Source: an uncultured Erysipelotrichaceae bacterium (GTDB taxonomy: Bacteria > Bacillota_I > Bacilli_A > RF39 > UBA660). From it: a stretch of DNA of 17,913 nt. The position numbers and the translations under genes were made by a program. Shown here in pieces: positions 1 to 8,878 of this stretch (its first letter is position 1; every line of letters starts with the position of its first letter). The stretch spans positions 1 through 17,913 of the forward strand of contig CACZQD010000022.1 in NCBI GenBank assembly GCA_902783215.1, read 5' to 3'. The notes under the pieces were generated by a model. It worked only from the letters and a program-made list of their open reading frames with translations, ran no database searches and was not told where the DNA came from.

Positions 1-126
1 GAGTGTTCCAAAATATCCTTTATTATTTTTAACAATAATAAAGTTTTCTTCTATACTAACTATTTCATAATCAGTTACTTTTATAAGGCCTTCTGTATTA
101 ATTGTTTCATATGTTTTAGTATACAT
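1..126 (-). CDS. WG-K: WG-repeat protein, N-terminal part, cut by left window edge
   Basis: The reading frame opens with ATG at 126 and stays open to base 1, giving 42 residues that begin MYTKTYETINTEG. The sequence matches the N-terminal block of the array's complete members, especially WG-I: the K-T-Y-E-T-[IV] leader, then V-T-D-Y-E-I and F-I-I-V-K-N-N before the first Y/F-G turn. A purine-rich AGTGAT (130-135) lies three bases before the ATG and overlaps the TAG stop of WG-J, the junction style used through most of the array. A GTG at 141 in the same frame is possible but has a poorer ribosome binding site. The gene therefore continues the operon beyond the window. The family is clear; the function is unknown. 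Confidence 0.85.
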   Translation of the reverse strand, partial: MYTKTYETINTEGLIKVTDYEIVSIEENFIIVKNNKGYFGTL

Positions 127-133
127 TATATCA

Positions 134-1927
134 CTATTCACTTTCTAGTATTTTAATTAATTGTTTTATATTTTGAGAACTATTTTCTTTATAATCTAAG
201 CTCATTTGTTTATCCATTTGTTCTAATTCTTTTATTTTTTCTAATAATTGAGGATTTTCAATTTCTAAAGTGTTTTTATATAAATCATTTAATTGATTAT
301 TTATTTCTTCATAGTTTTTATCGATTAATTTTTTCCGTTTAGATAACCATTTAGTTATTTCTTCAATATAGTAATTATTAAAATGATTTATATAGTCTTC
401 TCTATCAAGTAATCTTCTAAATTCTTTTACCGTTACTTTTTCATTATGAACTATTTCTAATAAGTACTTTATCTTAAAATAATTTATATCTATTAAATGA
501 TTATTTATAATAAAGATATCATCATTTAATAAAGCTATTTGATTAATCAATTTATCTTTAAAAATAATATTGCCTTTCATATCATATAAGGAATAAAGAT
601 AATGTTTGTCATCTAGTTTTTTATATCCATATATATACTTATCATTAAGTGTATTAATATAATCTAAATCTTTATGGACAATTTCTTTTCCTTGACTATT
701 AATTATTCCCTTTATATCTTGACGTTTAAATAAAGATATACCGTTAGTAAATCCTTCTATATCATCATACATTCTAAAAGTAATATTGTTTCCTATTTCA
801 TTTATTAAGTATTGTTGACCACCATAATATCCCACAAATATATTATATTTTTTATAATCAATCCTGTCATAGATGAATGTTTTAGAACACTCAATACCAT
901 CTAAAGTAATTAAACCATATTTGCTATTTTCTTTTTTTGCCACATATGCACATTCATGTTTCTTAAGACTTAAATATTTGGTATTTATATTTTTTATTTG
1001 ATTATGAACATTGGCTCTATTTATAACTTTTTTTCCTTCTGCATTATACAAATAATATATTACATTTTCACCTGATAATAAACCTACAATTACATAACCA
1101 TTATGACAATCTTCAATATCATAACACTTATCTACAATTACGTTAGCATCTCTATCAAGTAAAGTCAACTCATGCCAAGCGATTTTACTTTTTACTAAAC
1201 CATTTGATAGTAATTCAATGTTTGAAGAAATATCCTGTTTAGATCGGTTAAATTTTTTTATAGTATGGTTATTGATATCAACTAATTTAACTTTACCTGA
1301 ATCTTTTTCAGCAATAAATCTATCTTCACCAAAATAAGATACTTTATAATATTTATCTTTAAAGTATTCTTTTTTTGTTTCTAAATCAATAACCCACTTA
1401 AAATTCAAAATAGCATATTTATTCCCAACAATCTTAAGATGGTGATATTGACAAGACATAATAACATTTCCATCTCGATCAATTATACCATGTCTTGTGT
1501 TTGTATCATAGACACCAGTATAATTACCCTCAAAATCTCGAATGTAGCTGTAAGTAGGTTCTAAAATAACTTCTCCATTTGACTTAATTAAACCATACAA
1601 ATTATCTTCAATAACTGTTAAAATACCGTTTGTATTCTCAAAGATTGCATCATAAATAGGTTCAATTATCTCATTACCATACTCATCAATTAAACTACAT
1701 TTGTCATTTTTTGTAACAATAGCAGTACCATCATCTAATCTGTGTACATAATCATATTTTAGTTTTACTTCTTGATTATCTATTTTTTTACTATCTAAAC
1801 TAACTATTCCATATTTATTATTTTTAGTAACAACAATGTAATGTGGATAAATATCGAAAATATGATATTTAGTTAAATATGGAGCATTACTTAAATCTAT
1901 TGTTTCATATTTTGTTTTCTTTAGCAC
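134..1927 (-). CDS. WG-J: WG-repeat protein, 597 aa, GTG start
   Basis: Member of the WG-repeat family with no known function, predicted cytosolic (no signal peptide or membrane segment). From the GTG at 1927: N-terminal block at residues 18-46 (L-T-K-Y-H-I ... K-Y-G-I-V-S-L-D-S-K); WG repeats at about 68-95, 101-130, 137-164, 335-356 and 396-424; conserved mid block V-K-L-V-D ... I-K-K at 213-225; the family C-terminal block with I-N-N-H-L at 466-492; then a long charged helical tail (about 505-597) likely to form a coiled coil. A GTG nine bases upstream (1936) keeps the frame, but AGGTGA is spaced correctly only for 1927, which also gives the MLK-type start of other members. It is closest to neighbour WG-I (shared I-K-I-V-G stretch near 165 and long tail), suggesting a local duplication. 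TAG stop. Confidence 0.9.
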   Translation of the reverse strand: MLKKTKYETIDLSNAPYLTKYHIFDIYPHYIVVTKNNKYGIVSLDSKKIDNQEVKLKYDYVHRLDDGTAIVTKNDKCSLIDEYGNEIIEPIYDAIFENTNGILTVIEDNLYGLIKSNGEVILEPTYSYIRDFEGNYTGVYDTNTRHGIIDRDGNVIMSCQYHHLKIVGNKYAILNFKWVIDLETKKEYFKDKYYKVSYFGEDRFIAEKDSGKVKLVDINNHTIKKFNRSKQDISSNIELLSNGLVKSKIAWHELTLLDRDANVIVDKCYDIEDCHNGYVIVGLLSGENVIYYLYNAEGKKVINRANVHNQIKNINTKYLSLKKHECAYVAKKENSKYGLITLDGIECSKTFIYDRIDYKKYNIFVGYYGGQQYLINEIGNNITFRMYDDIEGFTNGISLFKRQDIKGIINSQGKEIVHKDLDYINTLNDKYIYGYKKLDDKHYLYSLYDMKGNIIFKDKLINQIALLNDDIFIINNHLIDINYFKIKYLLEIVHNEKVTVKEFRRLLDREDYINHFNNYYIEEITKWLSKRKKLIDKNYEEINNQLNDLYKNTLEIENPQLLEKIKELEQMDKQMSLDYKENSSQNIKQLIKILESE

Positions 1928-1939
1928 GTTCCTCACCTA
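1928..1939 (-). promoter_or_regulatory. Ribosome binding site of WG-J, overlapping the WG-I stop
   Basis: AGGTGA at 1933-1938 matches the 16S tail complement and lies five bases before GTG 1927. Its first two bases belong to the TAG stop (1937-1939) of WG-I. The alternative GTG at 1936 would lie inside this site, which decides the start. Confidence 0.65.
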
Positions 1940-3793
1940 CTTACTTTCTAGTTTAGTTTTTATTTGTTTTACTTTTGCACTTGTTTTTTGATTTAGTTCA
2001 TCAATACAAGTATTATCATCTTCTTCTAATTGTTTGACAATACTTTTTATATCATCATTAGTTGAACTATTTATTAGTGATTCTAACTGATCTAATTGTT
2101 CGCTAGATTTTGTTTTGAAAACATTTATTAATGCTTGTCTTTCTCGGTACCACTCAATTAAGTTATCAATAAACATTGTATTTAAATTGTCAATATAGTG
2201 TTTTCTATCATCAATTGATGAAAATACTTTTGGTTTAAAATCAGAATTACCTTGAATGTAAAATGCATATTGAATCTTAATCTGATTAATACTAAATAAA
2301 TAATTATCAATTATTACTGTTTCTTCATTTAAGATATAAAAAGAATTAAATTGACATTTTTGAAAAATATTATTGCCATTTATATCGTAGAGTGAATGAT
2401 ACTTATTATCAAAAGTCAAATGAATTAAATTATTTTTAACTTCTTTTGTCTTCCAAGGCCCAGTTGATAACTTGATAATTTCTTTTCCTTTTGTATTAAT
2501 TACACCAAAGTAATCATCTTTGTGAAATTCAGCATAACCATCTATAAAACTATTTACTTGAATATAAGATTGATCATTAATTCTTCGACCTTCACGATTA
2601 AATAAAATATATGATCCTGAATAAGTTGCTTTGAATATTCCATCTTTTATATAATTAATATCACGATAATTAAATGGAAGAACTTCTTTTTCTTCAAGAT
2701 TAATTAAGCCTTTTTTATTATTCTTAGTAGCAATAAATAACCCATCCCTAAAAATTAAATTTTGATATGTTGGTTCTACTACTTTTTTTGTTTTAAAATT
2801 ATAAAATCCATATAATCCATTTTTCGATAATAAATATACAGATTCTTTGATTCGAGATATATTAAAATAATTGTCGTTCAAAACTCTATTACCTTTAGTA
2901 TCAAAAAGGTGGAATAAGTATCTTTCGATTCTTTGATTGTTCTCTGATAAATAATTCGAGCCATATAGGCCAACAACTAAGCCTTCTTCATAAACAGAAA
3001 TGTCGTCATATTCTTGGGCAATTAAATAATTACCATCTAAATCCATTAATCCTTGTTTAATAGCACCAGCTATGATAACATCATTTTTTCTTCCTTCTAA
3101 ATATATTGGGTTTATTTTATTAATAGTATTACCAAAAAAATCAATAATTTGGTACTTTCTTCTTACACTTCTTCGAACTAATAATCGGTTAGTTCCAATA
3201 TACTTAAGTTTACCTTTCTTTAATTCAAATAGTATTTTAATTGGTTGTTTTAAGGATATAAGTTTTCGATCATCTAATATAGCACAGTTATCTCCAACTA
3301 TTTTTATATTATTATAATAAAGATGAATAATTTCTTGACCTTTTCTATCAATTACTCCTTTTTTATCATTTTTAAAAACAATACTATAATCACCTTGAAA
3401 ACTGTAAATAAAATCATATTTTTGAGTAATTTGTCCTGCTTTATTTACTAAATACCTGTCATTATTTATCACAACTTTATACATATCATCTTGAAAGTAT
3501 TCTACATAATCTGCTTTCAATTCTAAGAGTTCATTTCCTTCTTTATCAATTAAGTTATAGATATTACCTTTTTGTTTAGCTATAGCAATGCCTTCTCTAA
3601 ATTCCGAGATCATTTCATATTTTAATATACATCCTCGATCACTTATTATTTTAGAATGCAGACTTATTAAACCATATAATACTTCATCATTTTTAACAAT
3701 TATGTAATCATCATCTACTCGATCAATTTCATAATTAGTTAATAATTGCCCATATTTAAAATCTACGGTTTCATATGTTTTTATTTGTTGCAC
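1937..3793 (-). CDS. WG-I: WG-repeat protein, 618 aa, GTG start
   Basis: The largest member, cytosolic by lack of any signal or membrane segment; function unknown. From GTG 3793 it reads VQQIKTYETVDF, the family leader. Blocks: N-terminal L-T-N-Y-E-I ... Y-G-L-I-S-L-H-S-K at 18-48; WG repeats at about 67-95, 143-162, 325-348, 357-378 and 425-441; mid block Y-Q-I-I-D-F ... I-N-K at 214-226; C-terminal block with I-D-N-Y-L at 487-513; charged helical tail 525-618. The frame is open up to a TTG at 3853 (20 more residues), but that stretch is lysine/tyrosine/isoleucine-rich, unlike any paralog, and AAGGTG sits six bases before GTG 3793. It follows a 56-nt gap, one of two long gaps in the array, so it may head a sub-unit with WG-J and WG-K. 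TAG stop. Confidence 0.9.
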   Translation of the reverse strand: MQQIKTYETVDFKYGQLLTNYEIDRVDDDYIIVKNDEVLYGLISLHSKIISDRGCILKYEMISEFREGIAIAKQKGNIYNLIDKEGNELLELKADYVEYFQDDMYKVVINNDRYLVNKAGQITQKYDFIYSFQGDYSIVFKNDKKGVIDRKGQEIIHLYYNNIKIVGDNCAILDDRKLISLKQPIKILFELKKGKLKYIGTNRLLVRRSVRRKYQIIDFFGNTINKINPIYLEGRKNDVIIAGAIKQGLMDLDGNYLIAQEYDDISVYEEGLVVGLYGSNYLSENNQRIERYLFHLFDTKGNRVLNDNYFNISRIKESVYLLSKNGLYGFYNFKTKKVVEPTYQNLIFRDGLFIATKNNKKGLINLEEKEVLPFNYRDINYIKDGIFKATYSGSYILFNREGRRINDQSYIQVNSFIDGYAEFHKDDYFGVINTKGKEIIKLSTGPWKTKEVKNNLIHLTFDNKYHSLYDINGNNIFQKCQFNSFYILNEETVIIDNYLFSINQIKIQYAFYIQGNSDFKPKVFSSIDDRKHYIDNLNTMFIDNLIEWYRERQALINVFKTKSSEQLDQLESLINSSTNDDIKSIVKQLEEDDNTCIDELNQKTSAKVKQIKTKLESK

Positions 3794-3799
3794 TTTATA

Positions 3800-3805
3800 C
3801 ACCTT
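3800..3805 (-). promoter_or_regulatory. Ribosome binding site of WG-I (decides the start)
   Basis: AAGGTG is followed by six bases and the GTG at 3793. No comparable site precedes the in-frame TTG at 3853, and the shorter protein matches its paralogs from the first residues. Confidence 0.65.
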
Positions 3806-3821
3806 ATTTCTTTTCTTTACA

Positions 3822-3853
3822 ATTATATATATGTTATATTTGTTTACTATCAA
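3822..3853 (-). promoter_or_regulatory. Possible internal promoter before WG-I
   Basis: In the 56-nt gap between WG-H and WG-I the minus strand carries TTGATA (3848-3853) and a perfect TATAAT (3822-3827), separated by 20 nt. An overlapping TATATA (3824-3829) gives a better 18-nt spacing. Such boxes arise by chance in DNA this AT-rich, so this is a candidate only. In its favour, the unusually long gap is otherwise unexplained and precedes the related group WG-I, WG-J and WG-K. Confidence 0.3.
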
Positions 3854-5586
3854 ATCTTTCTATTTAATACTTGAATAATTTGTTTTTCTTTTTGTTTTTC
3901 AACATATTCAACAACTTTTTCATTTTCTTCAATTATGTTTTCTATATATTTAGATAATGAAGCATTGTATAAATCAATATATTTTTCTCTCTTTTCATTT
4001 GATTCAAATTCCTTTGAGATTGATAATCCATGAATATTGATGTCTAAATTATATGTTTGTTTTAAATCTTTCACGTTGAATAAATAATTATTTATAACTA
4101 CCTGTTCATCATTTAAGATATGTATAAAATCAAGTTTAATATCTTTTAAGTATTTCATTCCTTTATCATTCCATAAACTATAATAAGTTTTTGAATAAAA
4201 TAAAGAAGTAGTGTGCGTTTTTAAAAGGATTAAACCATCTTTTAAATGTGCGGAATGAATTTCTTCATATATAGGTGGGACTATTTCATTACCTTGTATA
4301 TTTACTAATCCATACCTTTTTTCTGTTCTAAAACGCCATAAGTATTTATCCATTTTAGATAAACTAGAATATTTAACTTTAACAATCTCTTTACCACCTT
4401 GATCTATTAGACCATATTGGTTTTGAAATTTTACTTTATAAACATTATCAATATATTTTATCTCATCATAATTATTAGTTAGTACTTTTCCATCTTTATT
4501 TATTAAAAAGTCTTTACCCTCTATAGAAGCAATAGCCACATTACCTTCAAATGAAGATATATCTTGATAAATAATTGGTATAACTATATTACCTTGTTCA
4601 TTAATCACACCTGTTAAATTATCCTTAGTTACAATAGCTAGTCCATCTTTAAATTCTTGAATATTATCATATTCAAAGGATGTAATTTGATTACCATTAA
4701 TATCTACTAGACCATATTTATTGTTTAATAGAGCTATTCCTATGTTATTATTAAATGATAAATAATCATATTTAGAAGAAAATACCTTTTTTATTTTTTC
4801 TTCTTTATCAATTATTTTCCACTTATAGTTTTTGCACATAACTAAATAATTACCATCATTTAAAGCCTCTAGATGTAGATAATTAGGTTTAATCAATGTT
4901 TTTCCTTTATGATCGATAATACCATAAACTCTTGCCCATTTATAAGGATAATCACCATCTTTAATTTGACTCATTTCTCTTTTCTTTTTAAATTTAATAT
5001 TTATTCCTACTAGATATAAATGATGATCTATTAGTTCTAACTCATCATATTTTGGTTTTATAATTATTTTATCATTATAAGCTAAGCCATACTTTTCACC
5101 CTTTTTTATTTTATAAATACTAGGTTCTAAATAATTAATATTAGCATACTTAAGAATTATATTCCCATCATAATCATACAAAATTTCTCTTGTAAAAGCT
5201 CTAGCAATGTATGTATTATCATCATTTTGTATTAAATCCCCACTATCTAATTCTATTATTGGTTTTCCCATTTCATCAAATAAAGTTCTTACAGGATTTC
5301 CTATTTTTAAAAAACTTTCTTGTGCAATAAAACGATTATTTCTTATTTTTTCAAAAGAGCCATATTTAGGTTTTATTATTTCTGACAAAGAACCATTTTT
5401 AGTATTCCAAGAGTATAAACCTACTTCTTGATGAGGTCTATATTTTAAATACATGTAATCATCTTCAATTTTTACTATTTCTAAATCAGTTATCTTATGG
5501 CCAGCATTAAAATCAACAGAGTTAAATTTTTTTAAATTAGAACTATTAGAATTAATAGATTGTTTTACTAATTTAAATAGATCCAT
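3850..5586 (-). CDS. WG-H: WG-repeat protein, 578 aa, most regular repeats
   Basis: Cytosolic WG-repeat protein of unknown function with the cleanest repeats in the array. The N-terminus (1-30) is about 16 residues longer than in paralogs and Asn/Ser-rich, but AGGTGA four bases before ATG 5586 supports that start. Then: N-terminal block I-T-D-L-E-I ... V-G-L-Y-S-W-N-T-K-N-G at 32-65; WG repeats at about 164-182, 219-238, 288-309, 315-343, 348-376, 389-409 and 423-443; mid block W-K-I-I-D ... I-K-K at 256-267 (about 40 residues later than in others because of an inserted basic stretch at 196-215); C-terminal block with I-N-N-Y-L at 490-516; short Glu/Lys-rich helical tail to 578. It ends in TGA immediately followed by in-frame TAG. 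Upstream WG-G ends eight bases before its start. Confidence 0.92.
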   Translation of the reverse strand: MDLFKLVKQSINSNSSNLKKFNSVDFNAGHKITDLEIVKIEDDYMYLKYRPHQEVGLYSWNTKNGSLSEIIKPKYGSFEKIRNNRFIAQESFLKIGNPVRTLFDEMGKPIIELDSGDLIQNDDNTYIARAFTREILYDYDGNIILKYANINYLEPSIYKIKKGEKYGLAYNDKIIIKPKYDELELIDHHLYLVGINIKFKKKREMSQIKDGDYPYKWARVYGIIDHKGKTLIKPNYLHLEALNDGNYLVMCKNYKWKIIDKEEKIKKVFSSKYDYLSFNNNIGIALLNNKYGLVDINGNQITSFEYDNIQEFKDGLAIVTKDNLTGVINEQGNIVIPIIYQDISSFEGNVAIASIEGKDFLINKDGKVLTNNYDEIKYIDNVYKVKFQNQYGLIDQGGKEIVKVKYSSLSKMDKYLWRFRTEKRYGLVNIQGNEIVPPIYEEIHSAHLKDGLILLKTHTTSLFYSKTYYSLWNDKGMKYLKDIKLDFIHILNDEQVVINNYLFNVKDLKQTYNLDINIHGLSISKEFESNEKREKYIDLYNASLSKYIENIIEENEKVVEYVEKQKEKQIIQVLNRKI

Positions 5587-5594
5587 ATGTTCAC

Positions 5595-7181
5595 CTACTT
5601 TACTAATTTTTTTTGTTTTTCATGTTCTTTATGTTTCGCTTCAAGAATAGTATCTTGTATTTTCTGATAATTTACAGTTCCATCAAAACTTTTTTGAATT
5701 AATGTATGGAAGTTATCATTAAGTATAAGATCTAGTTGATACCTTATTTTTAACGAATTAATATTGTATAAATAATTATCAACTAATATCAATTCATCAT
5801 TAACGATTTTGTAATTAGAAATTTCTATAGGACTTAATATTTCTTCTCCATTTTTTGAAATAATTCCTAATTTGCTTTTTTCATATTTTAAATTATATAT
5901 AATAAAATTATTAACTATTTCAAAATGTAAATCTAATTCATCAGTTTCAAATACATCTTCCTTAAATTGTTTTATAACTTGATTATTATTCATAATATAA
6001 ATATTATCATCTTGCTTACATCCCAAAATATTATCTTTATAATCATAAATAGCATCATAAATATTATCAATTAAAGTGTTTAAATCCTTATCTACAAGAC
6101 CAGCTTTTTGATTTTTTATTATTTCAATATTTTCATCTTTTAAAATATTAAAATCAGAAACATTTATTTTTTTATTATTCATAACATTAACTAAATAACC
6201 TTTATCTTGAGATTGTTCAAGAGAAGATAAACTTCTATAAAAAATAGTGTTTTCATTCAATATAGATAAACTATATATATCTTCCCAGCCAATATTGATA
6301 TTATAAAGGCGATTACCCTTAGAATCAATAACAAAATAATTATCTTTTTGTTGATCATAATAGATGACTAAATCTTTTGCATTTTTACAAACTATATAAT
6401 TTTTTAGTGATTTAAACAAAAAATTACCATCAAAATCGATAATATCTCTTGTTTTATCTTTAGTTATACCAATACTCTCATTAAATTCAATATCCCGAAT
6501 TTTTTCATCAATCTTTTTGATTAAATTATTATTATAGTCAATTATCTTCCAAAAACCAATTTTTTCACAAACAAATATTTTATTTTCAGAAACTGGTATC
6601 ATACGAATATACTGATTATCTTTGATCATTTCTCTTCCAGTAATATCATATAATCCATATAAATTAACTTTTTTATTGTAATGTTTAGTTACCGCACGAT
6701 ATAACCCTTTAACATTTAGTTTTTTTCTTTGATTTGTGACTAATACTTCACGATTATTAAATTTAAAATACTCAATTGAATCATATATGGGTTTTAAAAT
6801 TATTTTCCCTTCATAATTAACGATACCATATTTACCATTTTTACCATTTTTATATATTTTAAATAAAGTATCGGATATTCTGTGAATGAATCCACAATTC
6901 TCATTTAATATATATTTTCCTTCAACATTTACTATATTATAGCGACAAGAAGTAATTTCTACACAAGCAACACCTTTTTTAAAGATATCAATATCTTCAT
7001 ATTGTGGTTTAACAATATCATGCCCTTGTAAATTTTTAGATGTCATTATTCCAAAACCATATTTATTATTATCACCTTTAGTAATTATAATATCATTTAC
7101 AATATCATGTACTTCATAATTACTTATTTTAATTCCTACGCTTGGATCTAATTGATCATATATTTTAATATCAATGTTCAT
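5595..7181 (-). CDS. WG-G: WG-repeat protein, 528 aa
   Basis: Cytosolic WG-repeat protein, function unknown. N-terminal block I-S-N-Y-E-V ... K-Y-G-F-G-I-M-T-S-K-N at 19-50; repeats at about 67-93, 115-138, 172-190, 242-259, 358-377 and 436-452, several of them degenerate (Asn/Lys/Ile-rich, lacking the central Y-G). The mid block W-K-I-I-D-Y-N-N-N-L-I-K-K at 211-223 is the clearest copy of that motif. C-terminal block with V-D-N-Y-L at 459-485, then a short tail ending in a Lys/Glu/His-rich stretch (514-528). The start ATG follows AAGGGGG (7186-7192), which overlaps the TAA of WG-F; the SD match needs one G-U pair or mismatch. TAG stop, itself inside the SD of WG-H. The central region 260-350 shows no clear repeats and is the most diverged part. 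Confidence 0.9.
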   Translation of the reverse strand: MNIDIKIYDQLDPSVGIKISNYEVHDIVNDIIITKGDNNKYGFGIMTSKNLQGHDIVKPQYEDIDIFKKGVACVEITSCRYNIVNVEGKYILNENCGFIHRISDTLFKIYKNGKNGKYGIVNYEGKIILKPIYDSIEYFKFNNREVLVTNQRKKLNVKGLYRAVTKHYNKKVNLYGLYDITGREMIKDNQYIRMIPVSENKIFVCEKIGFWKIIDYNNNLIKKIDEKIRDIEFNESIGITKDKTRDIIDFDGNFLFKSLKNYIVCKNAKDLVIYYDQQKDNYFVIDSKGNRLYNINIGWEDIYSLSILNENTIFYRSLSSLEQSQDKGYLVNVMNNKKINVSDFNILKDENIEIIKNQKAGLVDKDLNTLIDNIYDAIYDYKDNILGCKQDDNIYIMNNNQVIKQFKEDVFETDELDLHFEIVNNFIIYNLKYEKSKLGIISKNGEEILSPIEISNYKIVNDELILVDNYLYNINSLKIRYQLDLILNDNFHTLIQKSFDGTVNYQKIQDTILEAKHKEHEKQKKLVK

Positions 7182-7190
7182 AAATCCCCC

Positions 7191-8864
7191 TTATTTTTTT
7201 ATAAATTGATAAGTATCCAACTCATCCGAAAGATTGTTTAAACTACTATTTATATCAAATTCTAATGATTTGATAACTTTTAATCTTTCTTCTGTGCTAT
7301 TAAATACTTTTTTGATTATTCTATTTTTAAAACTTATATCTAAATGATTATTTATAGAAATATCATTAATATTTATTAATACATTATCAATAATAAAATG
7401 ATTATCATCTACTACAAATAAACTATTATATATAATATCTTTAAATAACATATTACCTTTCATATCAAAAATAGTATGTTTATTTTTATTTGGCGCAGTG
7501 GAGATGATAAAGTTATTATTGACAGCAATATAACTCTTTGGTAAAGATGGTTTAATAATTAATTCACCATCTTTATTGATAACTCCATATTTATTGTTTT
7601 TCTCAATCACGGATATACCATTATCGAAAGGTCCAATATTATCATAAATTGGTTCTAATAACTCATTGGCATCTTTATCTAGCAGTCCAACTTGATTTTG
7701 ACCTTTAGATATTACTATTAATCCATTATCACATGTAAAATATTTTACATCAATTTCTCTTTTAGTCGAGACATTTACTATTTTAGTTGAAAGTGGACTA
7801 TAAAAAGAGAAATAAGCAAAAACATTATTATTTAAATATTCAATATGACTCCCACTAAAATCAATTAGTATATTACCCTTTAAATCCATAACCTTATCTT
7901 TAGTAATAAGATAGTTATCTTTTTTTTCATTTACAAATATGATATCATCAAATTTTTTAACTATATTTGATTTTTCATCAATTAAAGCGGAATAGTGATT
8001 CTTTTTTTCTTGAACATTAACTAAGAAAAGAGAAGAACTAATTGCATCAGATAGAAAACTACCTTTTGGTAAATTTATTTCCGTAATTGGATGATTATTA
8101 TAATTATATAGCTTATTACCTTTTTGAATAATTCCAAATTCTTTAAGTGACTGAAAATTTTTAGTCATATGATATTGTTGATTAGTTTTAAAGTTAAATA
8201 CATCAATAGACATTTTTTTAACTCCATAAAATATATCATCAGAAGATTTTTTAATATATAGATATTTCCTTGGAATTATGTTAATTCCATTCATATCATA
8301 GAGTCCTGAAAGTTTCCATTTTTTCCCTTCAATGTAATTATCATATATTTTGCAGTCATCAAAACATTCAATATAATCTCCCGTCAAACCAAATAAATAT
8401 ATATCAGCTAAATATTCATCTGTATCTACGTTATTTTTTCTTTCGCAATAATATACCTTATTTTTTATTAGTTTAACAGAAGCAAAAAGTGGTTCAATAA
8501 TTTCTTTGCCATTATTATCAAGCACACCTATTCTATCATTTTTATCTGTTATAATATAATGACCATTGTCTTGCACATTCATATTTTTTAAAATGTTAGC
8601 ATATATCTCTTTGCCTTCTTTGTTAATCAAACCCATCTGCTTATCACGTTTAAAATAAGCTACACCATTATTAAATAGACCAATATCATCATAAATTGCT
8701 TTAGCAATTAATGATGGTTGACCATTTTTGGTATTTAATGACATTAAACCATATTTGTCATTTTCTTTAAAATATAACATATCTTGATCTACACCTGTAA
8801 CTAAAACATCTAATAATATACCTCTATCAGTATTAAATGTTTGATATGTATCAATTTTCAGCAC
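7191..8864 (-). CDS. WG-F: WG-repeat protein, 557 aa, GTG start
   Basis: Cytosolic WG-repeat protein, function unknown. From GTG 8864 it reads MLKIDTYQTF, the family leader. N-terminal block with K-Y-G-L-M-S-L-N-T-K-N-G-Q-P-S-L-I at 37-53, a phrase nearly shared with WG-C; WG repeats at about 67-87, 103-128 and 184-202; a variable centre (205-390); two near-canonical repeats at about 394-445, including P-I-Y-D-N-I-G-P-F and N-K-Y-G-V-I-N-K-D-G-E; C-terminal block with I-D-N-V-L at 484-510; a short tail (47 residues) with no long coiled coil. An in-frame GTG at 8873 would add three residues, but the extended SD AGGAAGTGAT runs through it and is spaced for 8864. TAA stop. WG-E ends five bases upstream. 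Confidence 0.9.
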   Translation of the reverse strand: MLKIDTYQTFNTDRGILLDVLVTGVDQDMLYFKENDKYGLMSLNTKNGQPSLIAKAIYDDIGLFNNGVAYFKRDKQMGLINKEGKEIYANILKNMNVQDNGHYIITDKNDRIGVLDNNGKEIIEPLFASVKLIKNKVYYCERKNNVDTDEYLADIYLFGLTGDYIECFDDCKIYDNYIEGKKWKLSGLYDMNGINIIPRKYLYIKKSSDDIFYGVKKMSIDVFNFKTNQQYHMTKNFQSLKEFGIIQKGNKLYNYNNHPITEINLPKGSFLSDAISSSLFLVNVQEKKNHYSALIDEKSNIVKKFDDIIFVNEKKDNYLITKDKVMDLKGNILIDFSGSHIEYLNNNVFAYFSFYSPLSTKIVNVSTKREIDVKYFTCDNGLIVISKGQNQVGLLDKDANELLEPIYDNIGPFDNGISVIEKNNKYGVINKDGELIIKPSLPKSYIAVNNNFIISTAPNKNKHTIFDMKGNMLFKDIIYNSLFVVDDNHFIIDNVLININDISINNHLDISFKNRIIKKVFNSTEERLKVIKSLEFDINSSLNNLSDELDTYQFIKK

Positions 8865-8878
8865 GCTTATCACTTCCT
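8865..8878 (-). promoter_or_regulatory. Ribosome binding site of WG-F, overlapping the WG-E stop
   Basis: AGGAAGTGAT (8869-8878) matches the anti-SD complement with one mismatch and lies four bases before GTG 8864. The TGA stop of WG-E (8870-8872) is part of it, and the alternative GTG at 8873 is buried in it. Confidence 0.65.

Noticed and set aside
3072..3317. Plus-strand ORF of 81 codons, and similar ones near 5207-5431, 10553-10789, 11061-11285, 11647-11859 and 17681-17875
   Set aside because: All lie antisense within convincing WG genes, show no family resemblance, and are what low-GC reverse strands of Lys/Asn/Ile/Leu-rich genes produce by chance.
3794..3853. N-terminal extension of WG-I from TTG 3853
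   Set aside because: No ribosome binding site, no paralog support, overlap with the stop of WG-H, and a good SD plus the matching leader at GTG 3793.
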